Below, piece after piece: positions 11,352 to 21,450 of a stretch of 64,000 nucleotides of DNA. Positions within the stretch are counted from its first letter, which is position 1, and each line of letters starts with the position of its first letter. The notes beneath the pieces are model-generated. The model was not told the origin of the DNA and searched no databases. It saw nothing but the letters and a program-made list of their open reading frames with translations. The translations under genes were made by a program, and so were the position numbers. The stretch is from Posidonia oceanica (Eukaryota; Streptophyta; Magnoliopsida; Alismatales; Posidoniaceae), in the NCBI GenBank assembly GCA_037176725.1, contig JAZBRS010000020.1, positions 52,728,001-52,792,000 on the forward strand. The letters run 5' to 3'.

Positions 11352-11940
11352 CGAACCCACATGTGCATGCACAAGAGCGACTTTCTTTTTCTTTCTTTCT
11401 TTTTTTTTTTGAGAAATGTTAATTAAAAAGAATGGAATAAACTAACAAAATGCAATGAAGATAGAAAGGAAGAAAATATGAGAAAATGAGAACCTAATAG
11501 ATGAGGAGATTACAGATAGAGGAGAAAGATGCCTAGTTTAATCACACAAGTCACACAGATCCTAATTCTATGGTTGACCTAAAATCTAGACAGCTCCTAA
11601 CTTCCAAGTCAACCTTCAAGATCCTTGGTTCACAATTTCTCAAACCAAGTTAGACAGATCAGTGGAGGAAAGTCGGAGGCTCTCCGTGCATAAGCAACGA
11701 ACATAATTAAATAACCACTTTACCTTTTAAGAGGTCGGGCCTCGTGAACTACTTTTCTTAGACACCAACAAGAAATAAGAATTTCAAATCCAATTCTCCC
11801 TAGGTTTTACTTGTCCTATTGAGCTCGAGTCCTCGAGGCCAACGTCTACTTGATTTTAATTAAAGCTTAGGTCAATGCTTGATGCTTTCTTTTGTTGTTT
11901 GTGGGCTAAGGAAGGGTGATGAAATCCTCACCTTATCTTG
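11352..11940. other. Unassigned sequence flanking LTR B
   Basis: Flank into which element B inserted. It begins with a pyrimidine run (about 11380-11411), followed by AT-rich DNA. I see no convincing ORF, RNA gene or element end. It may be the remnant of an older transposon. Confidence 0.4.
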
Positions 11941-14091
11941 TGTTACAGGTGTAATATCTTGATTTTTCATAATATAATTTGAGTTAATTATTTTTGAAAA
12001 ATCATTCCCTGTTGTTGTTGTGTGTTGGTGTTTGTGTATCTCTGGTGGTTTTGTTTCTGGCTCCTCAAAGTTGTTTGGTGTGGCCAAGAGAAAGTAAGGG
12101 CTTGATGGAATGAAAGCTAAGGGCTTGTGTGTGGTTTGTGGTGAAAAATGGGTGGGAACGCAATTTTCCCAATTTTTCTCCACATGTGCCCTTCTCTTTT
12201 CTTTCTTCCCTTCTTCCTTTTCCTTTCTCATTTTTCCTTCCACCACCGACGATCGCTGCCACCATGTGAATCACCGGCGGTTGGAGGAGGAAGAAGAGAG
12301 GAGGTCGGTGCTTGGAGGAGTGGAGGCGTGCCAGAGAGGTGTTCTTGTGCCCGATGGCTGGAGGAGGTGGTTTTGCTCGCCGGAGGCTGGAGTTGGAGGT
12401 TGAGAGTTCGCCGGTGTGGTGCGTGTTCTCCCCCTCAAATTCCTTCCTAAATTCATGCCTAAATGTTTTGAATGCATGTGATCTAGCTATGCCATGATAA
12501 TTGTAGGATTTTATTTAGTTTTGAGTGGTTTTGATTAAAATGTGGAATGGGTTCGTTTTGACCTCTTGAGCTTTGTGATTTAATATCTTGATGCATGATG
12601 CATGGATTGGTTTGATTTTTGTGCCCAAGTGTAGAGCACGTGTGAGGCTTTGATTCTAGTATTTACTCGTGCTTTGTGGATTTTTGTGGTGGAATCAGTT
12701 GAAGTTCCAAGCTCGGTCGATTTGTTTTGGTTCCTGTTTTTATTTTCAGACATCGCCCAGAACGGTACACCGTTTTGCAAATGGTATGCCAGTTTCTGTA
12801 GGAAATCGATACACCGATCAATATCGGTCTCCCGTTTAGCTGTCAGATTTAGACCAGAACCCAGAAACGGTCAACCGGTTGATTTGGTCCTACCGAATCA
12901 GGGTTTTTTGGTCGACCGGTGACAGTTTCGGTATGCCATTTTAGGTCTAAAATCTAAACTCAGAACCCAGAAACGGTCAACTAGTTGATTTGGTTGTACC
13001 GAATCAGGGATTTTCGGTCGACCGGTGTGAATTTTGGTATGCCGTTTTAGGGGTAAAATGGTTTCTAAAGAAGAAAGATTTGGGTTTTCGATGCATTTGG
13101 CTTTATTATGATTTGATATGATTTATGGATGTTTTGATAAAATGTAAGATTTGTGGATTATGAGGAATGATTTTCAAAGGATTTCCAAATGATTTTGAAA
13201 AAGAAATGCATGTTTGTGAAAAGAGTTTGGAAATGGTTTCCGTGGTTTTGGAAGGACCAATAAACCGAAGCTTCTGACTAGTAGCCAGGGGTGTTTGAAT
13301 ACACTTGTTGGTTCGAGAGCCAGATAGCCTAGGGTGAGGTTAGCGGTATAGCAGGACCTGTTGAAACAGACGGTCTACCCTCTATGCCGGTGCTGGCTGG
13401 GGCTGGGGTTGGAGTCCCCAGACTCTCGGGCACCAAGGGACGCCAGAGTGCATAACCCCATGTTGATAATGATGTTGATCATGGAAATGATCATGATATA
13501 AATTGAGGGCTGGGTTCCCAGGGCGGATTGTTCTCCCACATGGGGTAGTCTTCGTGGCATTGCAGCTAAGAGATGCATGTGTCATCTGCAACTGCTTATG
13601 GCTGGTGTCGTTCACCTGTGGCCAGAGTGTTCGCTTAGATTTGGAATCAAAGTGTGTGTGAGTGTGGATTTGAGAATGCATATTTTGGTAGAAAATGCGC
13701 ATAGCTTTATAAAAGCATGTGGTTTTATAAAATGAATGTTATGTTTTAAATAGCATGGATTATTGTGATTTACGATGTGTTGGATGTTATTGCCCTAGAT
13801 GATATATTTTGCTTTCGTATGCCGTGGTTTTGCGTGACACGTACTGGGTGACTTAGATGTCACTCACGCGTGTTTTGTGTTTTGGTTTTCAGGTGCAGGG
13901 TCAAGGTACAGTCCAGCCTGATGCTTGTTTAGGAGCCACGTAGCCGCACACTGGGGATCTTGGGAGTATTTTAATAGTTTTGTAAAAGTTTTAAATTTAT
14001 TCTCAATTGTAATTGAATGTTTATTTGTTTAATGATTGTTTAAATATCATTTGGGTAGTTGATGCTATTTTGGTCGCGCCGAGGCGTGACA
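11941..14091 (+). mobile_element. Probable solo LTR (element D), about 2.15 kb
   Basis: The right end ...CGCCGAGGCGTGACA at 14091 is a typical plant LTR terminus. It is preceded by an AT-rich U5-like stretch and a motif caggtgcagggtcaaggtacag often seen there. The left end TGTTACAGGTG at 11941 is my best match for the opposite terminus, but I could not find a target duplication, so the left boundary is uncertain. Inside are a pair of repeats of about 105 bp (12855-13061) and several CGGTnnACCG palindromes. The superfamily is not determined. A CT-rich and GC-rich stretch at 12140-12450 opens short frames without recognisable domains. Confidence 0.45.
12855..13061. repeat. Direct repeat of about 105 bp, two copies, rich in CGGT/ACCG palindromes
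   Basis: Copies at about 12855-12959 and 12961-13061 both start cagaacccagaaacggtcaa and include GGTCGACCGGTG and GGTATGCC. Just upstream (12760-12830) are AACGGTACACCGTT and CCGATCAATATCGG. The words TTTCGGTATGCCATTTTAG also occur in the copia-type LTR at about 59435. Confidence 0.75.
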
Positions 14092-14126
14092 ATAGGTTTT
14101 GCCTTTAGGTACTTTGAAATGATATG
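14092..14126. other. Short spacer between LTR D and LTR C
   Basis: About 35 bp, presumably the flank of element C's 3' LTR. The exact end of LTR C (TGTGACC at about 14127) is uncertain by a few bases. Confidence 0.35.
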
Positions 14127-14389
14127 TGTGACCATCTAGCTGGACGACGGTTGGGCCACTCCCTACGGGGTGGTCAGGTCATGGCCAACGGTGCATCCGA
14201 GAGGGACTCGACTCCGAAAAACACCGGAAAAAATAGGGCAAGTGCAAAGGAAAACAAGAGAAAAGACATGAAGTCACCACCTAATCTATCATAACCGGGA
14301 GACTAAGAAAACCGTATGTGAAAAACATGTAGAAAAAACTTATGCAGTTCAAAACATGCAAATTTGACCCAAATTTATATGACACAAGG
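14127..14389 (-). mobile_element. 3' LTR of element C, left (U5) part
   Basis: On the minus strand this continues the LTR that starts at 45114 and was split by element A. It shows the U5 features in decayed form: GGTGGTGACTTC for the PBS-like word and CTCTCGGATGCACC for the CCTCGGATCC of other LTRs. It ends GGTCACA. The last five bases (14385-14389, CAAGG) are the left copy of A's target duplication. Confidence 0.7.
14385..14389. repeat. Target-site duplication of element A, left copy
   Basis: CAAGG directly before TGTTGACACC; the right copy is 42473-42477. Five bp is the usual length for Ty3/gypsy integrase. Confidence 0.92.
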
Positions 14390-16275
14390 TGTTGACACCC
14401 CATCTTGGCAGGCCCGGACCCTTGGAGCCCTCTTGGTGATTGCTGGATCAAACCCCAACCAAACCCTAACCCTAATCCTCCTCTCTACCCTTCAAAATCT
14501 GCCTGTTTTGACCTAAACCTTTACCCCCCTTCCCAACCTCAAAACCTAACCAAAATCCATAGAAAAATCCACCACTATCCACCCAACAAGCCTACCCAAA
14601 AACCTAGAAATTTCCAAACCTAACCCATTCCCAAAAACCATAGGGAACCTAGGTGAAACTGCCCTTTTTCTACGCCTTGGAACCCATCCAAAACCTTCTT
14701 AGAATCAAACCAAAACTTCAGAACCAACACTTCAAATCCTAGACTACCCACTCACCAATTCTCACTCCATTCCAAGACCATTAAGACCCTCTTTCACCCA
14801 AATTATCCTTTTCTCTCTCCGGGATTATCATTTTCTCTCTCCTCTCTCTCTCCTGATTATCATCTCTCTTTTCATCCCCTTCTTGTCCTTTTTCTGGTCT
14901 GGCTGTGGGCCCCCTCTGTGCTTCTATCCTTCCTCTATCTTATCCCTATTTTTACTTTATTTTTAACGCTTTTTCTGAATTTTAAAAAATCGTTTTCCTC
15001 CAACCTATCTCTTTTCCTCTTATCTCCCTCTTCCATTTCTTTCTTCCTTCTCTTTTCCTTTTCCCCCTTCTGCAAAAATCCACAAAAACCCATAAAAATC
15101 TGTAAAATCTCAAAACACAAAAGAAACAAATCAGAACCCTAAGAAAAACAATTAAAAAATGTTAAACAAGCAATTAACAACTTAAACTTAACTAAATCAA
15201 GCTAAAAAGAAAACCAAACATGCAAACTAAAAAATGCAAAACAAATCAAAAGAAAACACTGAAAAATCAAGGAAAAAGCTAAAATAGAATCAAAACCCAC
15301 CAAAAATAAAAACCCCATCAGAAGAATTAAAAGACAAACCCTAAAAAGGAGAATTAAAAATCAAACACTAAAACAAGTAATTAAAGAAGGCAAAAGACTT
15401 AACTTAATAAACATAAGAAAAACAAGTAAAAAACTTAATTAAAAAAGAAAAGAAAAACACATCTGAAAGACTTAAAAAACACCCTATCAAATCAGAAAAA
15501 TCCAACTAAAAACTTCAAGAAAAAACCAATAAATAAAAATCCAAACATGACTTAAAAGACTTAAAAGGAAGAAACCCTAAGAAGACTAAAACTTAAAAAC
15601 TTAAAACCAACCCTGATTAATACGAAATTAAATCCTAAAAATCCTAATTAACATCCTAAGTGTCCAGCAAGGGAAATACAATTTTTAAAACAATTTAAAA
15701 GAGGTTTAACAAACACTTAATCAAGTGAAAACCAATTAAAAGCAAAACCAAAACCCTAAAACCCTAATCAAGCCCAAAACACATTAATCAACTCAAAATG
15801 ACCATTAAAAATCTTAATTAAAATCCTAACCTGCAGCACAATCCTTCTGGCATTTTCATCTATTTTTAGTTTATTTTTTCCTATTTTATTTCCCCATTCT
15901 ACCCTCTCTTTCTTTCTTACTTTTCTCTTCCATTCTTTCTTTTCTTTACTGGGCTCAATCCAGCCCGTTTCCTCTTTTCTTTTATTTCTTCATTTTTTCC
16001 TTCGGCCCACAGTTCGGCCTTCCCCACCCTTCTTCTTCCTCAGTCTTTCTCTGCGTTTTTTTCTTTCCATCGATTCTCCCGCGAGCTGCGGCAACAGCCT
16101 TCCTTCCATTGTTCAAATTCGAAGCTCCATCCTTTCATCTACAGCAGCCCGCCGTCTCCTCCATCTCAGCACCAAATCCGGAGGCATTGAGTGTCGGTCG
16201 TCTCGCCGTCTCCTCTGCTGCAGTGCAACGCCGTTGGATTCAAATTTTTTCAGCGCGCGTGCCAGCGGCTCCTCC

Positions 16276-16285
16276 TCATATAAGC
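16276..16285 (+). promoter_or_regulatory. TATA-like box in 5' LTR of element A
   Basis: TCATATAAGC is conserved at the same place in LTR E and in the 3' LTR (38617-38626). If this is the promoter, R plus U5 would be about 3.8 kb, unusually long. Another TATATAG lies at about 17582, so the start site is not settled. Confidence 0.4.
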
Positions 16286-19200
16286 CTGCGTCCTTCAGCT
16301 CCGGGGGGGAGGGGGGCAGTGAGCGATCTTCAACTTCAGAGCGGACAGAGAATTCCGGAGCGAACCCAGAGTCGCGTCCAATTCCAGAGAGCATTTCCAC
16401 CCTTTTCTTCCACTTGAAACGACTCCTTCCTCTTCTTCTCTGCCTCCTCCATTTCCAGAAGAGAGAGTGGTCAGAGGGAGTGGTTTGAGCGTCCACCTTT
16501 GCGTCCCGGAGAGAGCCTCCAATTCTCCAGTAGCTTCCACACAATTCCTTTCCCCCTCTCTGCCGAAATCTTCAGCAAATCCTCCTCTTTCTTTCCCAGT
16601 AATCCGACACCTTTCCCAGCCTCCATTCTTCTCCCCTTTGCTTCCCCAATCTCACCCAACACCAGACCTTCATCCTCCACCGCCCCATTGCCTTTCCACC
16701 GCCTGGAACCACCCCAAATCACCTGAACACCACCTGAAGCTCCAACTGTAAACCCAACCTAACTCCATTCACAATTCCCTCTACTCCAGCTCACCGCCTT
16801 CTCCCAAACTTCATCCAGAGACTCACTGGACCTCCACCTTCTCAAAACACCAACCATCAAACCCAGCCACCCACCACAAACCGAGAGCTCCACTACAAAC
16901 ACCTGCATCAACCACTGACCAAAAATCGACTCAACTCTCAAACTTCCTCCACAGCCTCTAGAACAGCAATCCAATCACCCAGAATCGCTCCCCGAACCTC
17001 CAGCAATCTTCCAGAACACTCCATCCAGCCTGAGGAGCAGCAAACACCCTCCCCGACCTCCGGCAGCATTCCGGGAACCCAAAAGTGCCGAATCCTCACC
17101 CGAGCTGTAGAGCTTCAGTCTGATCGATCAGGAAGCACCGGAGGGATGTTCTAAGGCAGCTCCAACCTTCGCGAGCGATCGGCGACGCCCGCAGCGACCG
17201 GACGACCTCCTCCGGCGACTGCTGAAGCCACCGACGTCGGGAGGGCGACTCAGACGCGCAATCAGGTCAGTCCAACCTCCCCTAGCTTCCTCTTCTCCCC
17301 CTGATGCTTTCCCGCCGCCCGGAAGTAGCTTTCCCAATCTCCTGCTCCGTCCTCGACTCGCCGGTCAGTTCTCCTTCTCCGGCGCCGGCTGCTGTTCCTC
17401 CGGACGCTCCGACCAACAGAATGCCGCTCCAGCAGTCCCCGAAGCTCCGCACGAATGCTAGCATCAAGCTCCGCCCTCCAGCGCCTCCTCAGCCTCCCCT
17501 GTCGGCGGCCACGAGTACTGCCGGCGTTCTGCTACAGTACTCGTAGCCGTCGACCAGTTACTGTGCATTTATTTTCTTGTTTATATAGTTTTAGGTGTAA
17601 ATATTGCATGTCTAGCTTAAGTTCTGTTATTTTTGCGTTTCAGTCCTCCTGCCATTTATTCTGCTTAGTTTTTAATCAAGTACCATGCTAAATTGCAACT
17701 TATGTTTCTGTTTTTCCATATTTGCCTTTTAGTCCTGTTACTGTGCTGTGCTGTTATATTATTTTGCATTTTAGCCCCTCTGTTTTCGATTTTTTCATGT
17801 AAGTCCTGTCTTAAATCAGTTCATTTATTTGCATATATTTTGCCATACTGCATTGCATTCTGGCCCCCCGCATGTTTCTGATTTTGCATATAGGTCCATG
17901 CACTGTAGGAACTTAGCTTTTATTTTTGATTTTTGCATACTGCATTGCATTTTTACCTTCTAGTTCTGCATTTTTGCAGTTAGGTCCATTTTAAATGGAC
18001 AGTAACTATGCTGCATGTATTTTGGCTTATTATATTGCATTTTCAACCCTGTTCTTTCTAAAAATTGCACTGCAGTCCTGTTACCTGATTTTCAGAGCAT
18101 GTTTTCCATATAAAATTGCATATTTGACCCCTGCATGATTTGAAAATCACACATAGGTCCTTGCATCTTTTAAAAAAATCATGTGAAAAGACCATTTTGC
18201 CCCTAGCTTGCATTTTAGCTCCTATGCTTACCAAATTGCATGCAGACTCTCCACTAGTATTCCCAGACTCCCCAGAACCTTGTTTTCTGGAAAATTTGCA
18301 TTTTAGACCCCAGTTTTTCCAAAATTACTTTCTGATCCCTTTCTGCTTTTAAAACCTCTTTCAAAGCATACCCCCTTTTCAAAACAACTTTCTGAGCCTA
18401 GTTTTTTGCAAAATGGACCCCTGTCCTCCCCTGTTTTCGAAATCCTTTCCTGTGGACCCCTGTTTTCTGGGAAATTTGCATTTTTAGCCCCTTTCTTTTT
18501 CAAAATGTTTTCTGAACTCCTAGCTTTTCCCAATTTCTTCTCTTTGCTTTTTCTTGCTTTTGCATGCATTCTGCATCCACCTAGTCTTGCATTTCAGCAT
18601 CTTCTTGCACACACCAAGCCCTTTTAGCTCCCCTTCACCTGGGAGGACCTTTTTGCACACCCTTAGGACCTCCTGAACACCTAGATCTGTTCTTCTCCCC
18701 TGTTCTGGCCCTTCTGCCTTGAAGCTGCGTTATCTTTCTATCCGGCCGTTGGATCTTCTCAAGTAAGCTGCCCAGGCGACCGCAGCGAAGCGCCCTTCAG
18801 CATGGACCAGACAGATTTCAGATCAGGCTCCCGGATTTCCAGGTATGTCCTCCTGAACCCCTGCATTGCATTCATTTGCATGCCATTTGCACAGTTTTCC
18901 TTGTTTTCGCTTCCTGTTTCTTTGAGCATGTAGAATAGGGTCTCCCCTTTCTGCTTGTATCTTCCAACCCCCGTTTCGCGTATTCCTGAGTGTTTTGTGT
19001 TGTGTTTTCCCTGGATTTACCACTTAATGTGACTTTCTTCCCCCTTTTCCACGATCCGATCGCATCGCGAGCTTTGGGCAGCATGCGAGACACACCGTGG
19101 AATGGTTCAGCGGGAAACAGTCGCAAAGAGGTGGTAATCCCTCCGTTTGCCCCCTCTTCCCTCTGTAGGTCTTCACACCTACTCTGAGTGGTCCTAAATG

Positions 19201-19299
19201 ACGTCTGTTCTTACACATGCGTTGTTTTGACTCCCTTTTGCCTCTTCTGATCTTTTCTCTGCATTCTTGCATTCGCATGGCTTTTCCGAGGTTTTTTGC

Positions 19300-19480
19300 T
19301 TCGCTGTTTTGGCACCGTTTCGCGTGCCGCTCTCGTTTTTGCACCGTTTTGCGTGCCTCTTTGCTTCCTTGTCTCATTTTGCATGCTGTCTTGCTTTCTC
19401 GCTTGTTTTGCGTGCCGGTTTTATTTTTTCGCTCCGTTCTGCGTGCCTTGCTCTTTTCTCGTCTAGTTTTACGTGTTTTA
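19300..19480 (+). repeat. Degenerate repeat of about 35 bp in U5 of LTR A
   Basis: About five imperfect copies of a unit with GCACCGTTTTGCGTGCC followed by a CT-rich run. The same array is at about 41642-41822 in the 3' LTR and is clearer in LTR E. Confidence 0.65.
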
Positions 19481-19759
19481 CGCCGTTTTCCCTTGCATGT
19501 CGATTGCATTGCATGGTTTCCTCGTCGTTTTGCTTTCTCCCCTGCATTTGCATATAGGGCTGTGATGCTTACTGCCTGGAGTTCTCACGAGCTAGGTTTC
19601 GCCTAATTCGGAACACAGACAGCGCAGCTGAGCACTTAGAGAGCACGTTTACTTTCTTGCTTTGTTTCTTCCCACTTAGAGCACACCTTGAGCATTCATT
19701 TAGGCATTTATAGGCACATAGGCATTCAATCCTGCATTTTCCTGTGTATGCGAGTGTAA

Positions 19760-19829
19760 GCCTAGAAAGACCGATTCTCGGGCGTGTCGGGGGTGCCTAA
19801 CACCTTCCCCGCGCGTAACAGGAGTCCTT
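19760..19829 (+). other. Conserved U5 block of LTR A
   Basis: Core GGGGGTGCCTAACACCTTCC. It is nearly identical to E (7247-7316) and recognisable in B and C. It lies about 300 bp before the LTR end. Confidence 0.7.
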
Positions 19830-20005
19830 ACCCTGTCTTCTGGCCCGCAATGACCGTACTGCCCTTATCCTAGGCTAGAGTCATCCCATTTGCATTTGTT
19901 TGCATTTGTTTTCCTTTGCATTGCTTTGCTTTGCATTTCTTGCTCGATTTTGCGCGTTAATTCACGCATTTCCCCGGTTTTCCTTGTCTCCCGTTAATAG
20001 ACATG

Positions 20006-20017
20006 GTGGCGACTCTG
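20006..20017 (+). repeat. PBS-like 12-mer inside U5 of LTR A
   Basis: GTGGCGACTCTG, identical to 20131-20142, which is the base before the PBS plus its first 11 nt, exactly 125 bp upstream. Equivalent copies are at 7494-7505 (E), about 42347-42358 (3' LTR) and 8219-8230 (B, CTCCG variant). Confidence 0.8.
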
Positions 20018-20131
20018 ATTTGTCTTATCTTTCCTTTTTCTCCTCGATTTCAAGCGTTTTCGAGTCGAGCCCCTTCCTCGGATCCAATCGCCGCTATATA
20101 GCGAGCCTGATTCCGATCGGGATCGCTACAG

Positions 20132-20149
20132 TGGCGACTCTGCTGGGGA
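20132..20149 (+). promoter_or_regulatory. Primer-binding site of element A
   Basis: TGGCGACTCTGCTGGGGA starts two bases after the LTR end. It is complementary to a tRNA 3' end TCCCCAGCAGAGTCGCCA, including the CCA tail. Ogre/Tat elements are recalled to use tRNA-Arg. The full 18-nt match form supports a functional PBS. Confidence 0.92.
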
Positions 20150-21450
20150 GTAGACTAGACTCCGGCTTTTCGCTCGCCTGTTTTGCAGCTTTGTCTGCCT
20201 TGTGTGCCTTCTTCGCCTGTTTTGCTCGCCTTTCTGTGCAAACTCCTAGCGAGTCGCTTCGTAGCTACTTTGCTTAGGTTTTGCACCTCTTTTGTCTCAG
20301 TTTGCGCTTTCCTTTGCCTGGCTTTGCTCCTTTGCCTGTTTATTTACTTACTGTCTTGCTTGTGCCCTTATCTCCTTTACAGTCTGCTTACTTTTACCTT
20401 TTACTTTACTTTACTTGCTTATTACTGCTTTAATTCTCGCAATTACATGTCTACATACTTTGTTTGGCTAAAATACATGCTTTTTGAACGTTGAATACTT
20501 CTTTTACACTCTTGCTATGTCACTACACACGCACATACTATGCTTACATGCTTTTTGACTTGATGAATGTTTCTTTTTCACCATCATATTCACAAACACT
20601 CGCACATGCCATGAACATGCCTTTTGTTGTGTTGTATGATGGTTGCTTGCCATTTTGACTGATTTTCTTCCCTTTTGCACTTGCCATGCTTAGGATAGTA
20701 GAGACTTGTCTGCTTCCCCCATGGTTAACTAAAAAATGCAAGTAAAAGGAACTCCTAGGGGCAACTAGAGACTACAAACAATCCTTCACTCCCTTTGGTT
20801 AATAAAATGTGCAAGATAAAAAACGCTAATCATTTTGCATAAGCATCATATAGGGCATGCATTCTTCTCCTCTGAGTCCACCTACTAGTCTGCGAAGGAC
20901 GGTTCCGGCCTCTTGTTCCACTGCTTTGGGCATGGCATAAGTTGGTCGGTCCGTCCCCTCCTTGTCCGGGGGTCGTGTCGGTGTTAGTAGAGGGTACCAC
21001 CTATGCTTTGGCGGGGTAGAGGCCACCAACGCACCACCCTGTCATTACCTGAGCTTTGGGCCGGGAGTTAGACAGGGGACCTACTTTTTCTGACCTGAGT
21101 CGGTGACTCGTACATCCAGGGATACCCGGAGTAGACAGCCTTGCTAGGAAACACTAGTTAGGTAAGGGGGGCATACTAGAAAGCATGCACATCATTCATG
21201 CCACTTAACTAACTCATTTGCATTCATCTTTTAGTTTCTAACCCTAATTTCCTTCTGTTGTGTCAGCGTGATCGGTAAGCGAGTTTCCCTTTGCCAGAGC
21301 TCGAGTATCGACCCTCGTTGACGCCCTTTTTGCGACTTAGTTCGCGACCATTCCCCCTCTGAGCTATCCGCATTTGCGACGATAGCTCCTCTTAGGACTC
21401 ACCGCTTGAATACTCGTCGCAGCCCTGTTCTCACACGCTCTAGGTCAGCG
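20150..21450 (+). other. Untranslated leader of element A
   Basis: About 1.3 kb between PBS and gag. It starts with a T/C-rich stretch (about 20160-20480). It contains a good splice-acceptor-like ttccttctgttgtgtcag ending at 21267, which could pair with a donor in U5 (18843). No ORF with recognisable content is seen; the packaging signal is expected here but cannot be pointed to. Confidence 0.55.

Larger units (their letters stand above)
14390..20130 (+). mobile_element. 5' LTR of element A (5741 bp)
   Basis: It starts TGTTGACACC and ends GATCGCTACA, one base before the PBS segment. Zones: C/A-rich, G-poor start (14390-15060); A-rich zone (15060-15830); pyrimidine-rich zone with TATA-like TCATATAAGC at 16276-16285; GC-rich island (about 17000-17560); GCATTTTxGxCCC degenerate repeats (17600-18600); splice-donor-like CCAGGTATGT at 18839; unit of about 35 bp (19300-19480); conserved U5 block (19760-19829); duplicate of the PBS start (20006-20017). 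The many short ORFs arise from low-complexity composition and lack domains. Confidence 0.94.

Noticed and set aside
20132..20149. tRNA gene
   Set aside because: Only the 18 nt complementary to a tRNA 3' end are present; it is a primer-binding site. No cloverleaf or rRNA was seen anywhere in the window.
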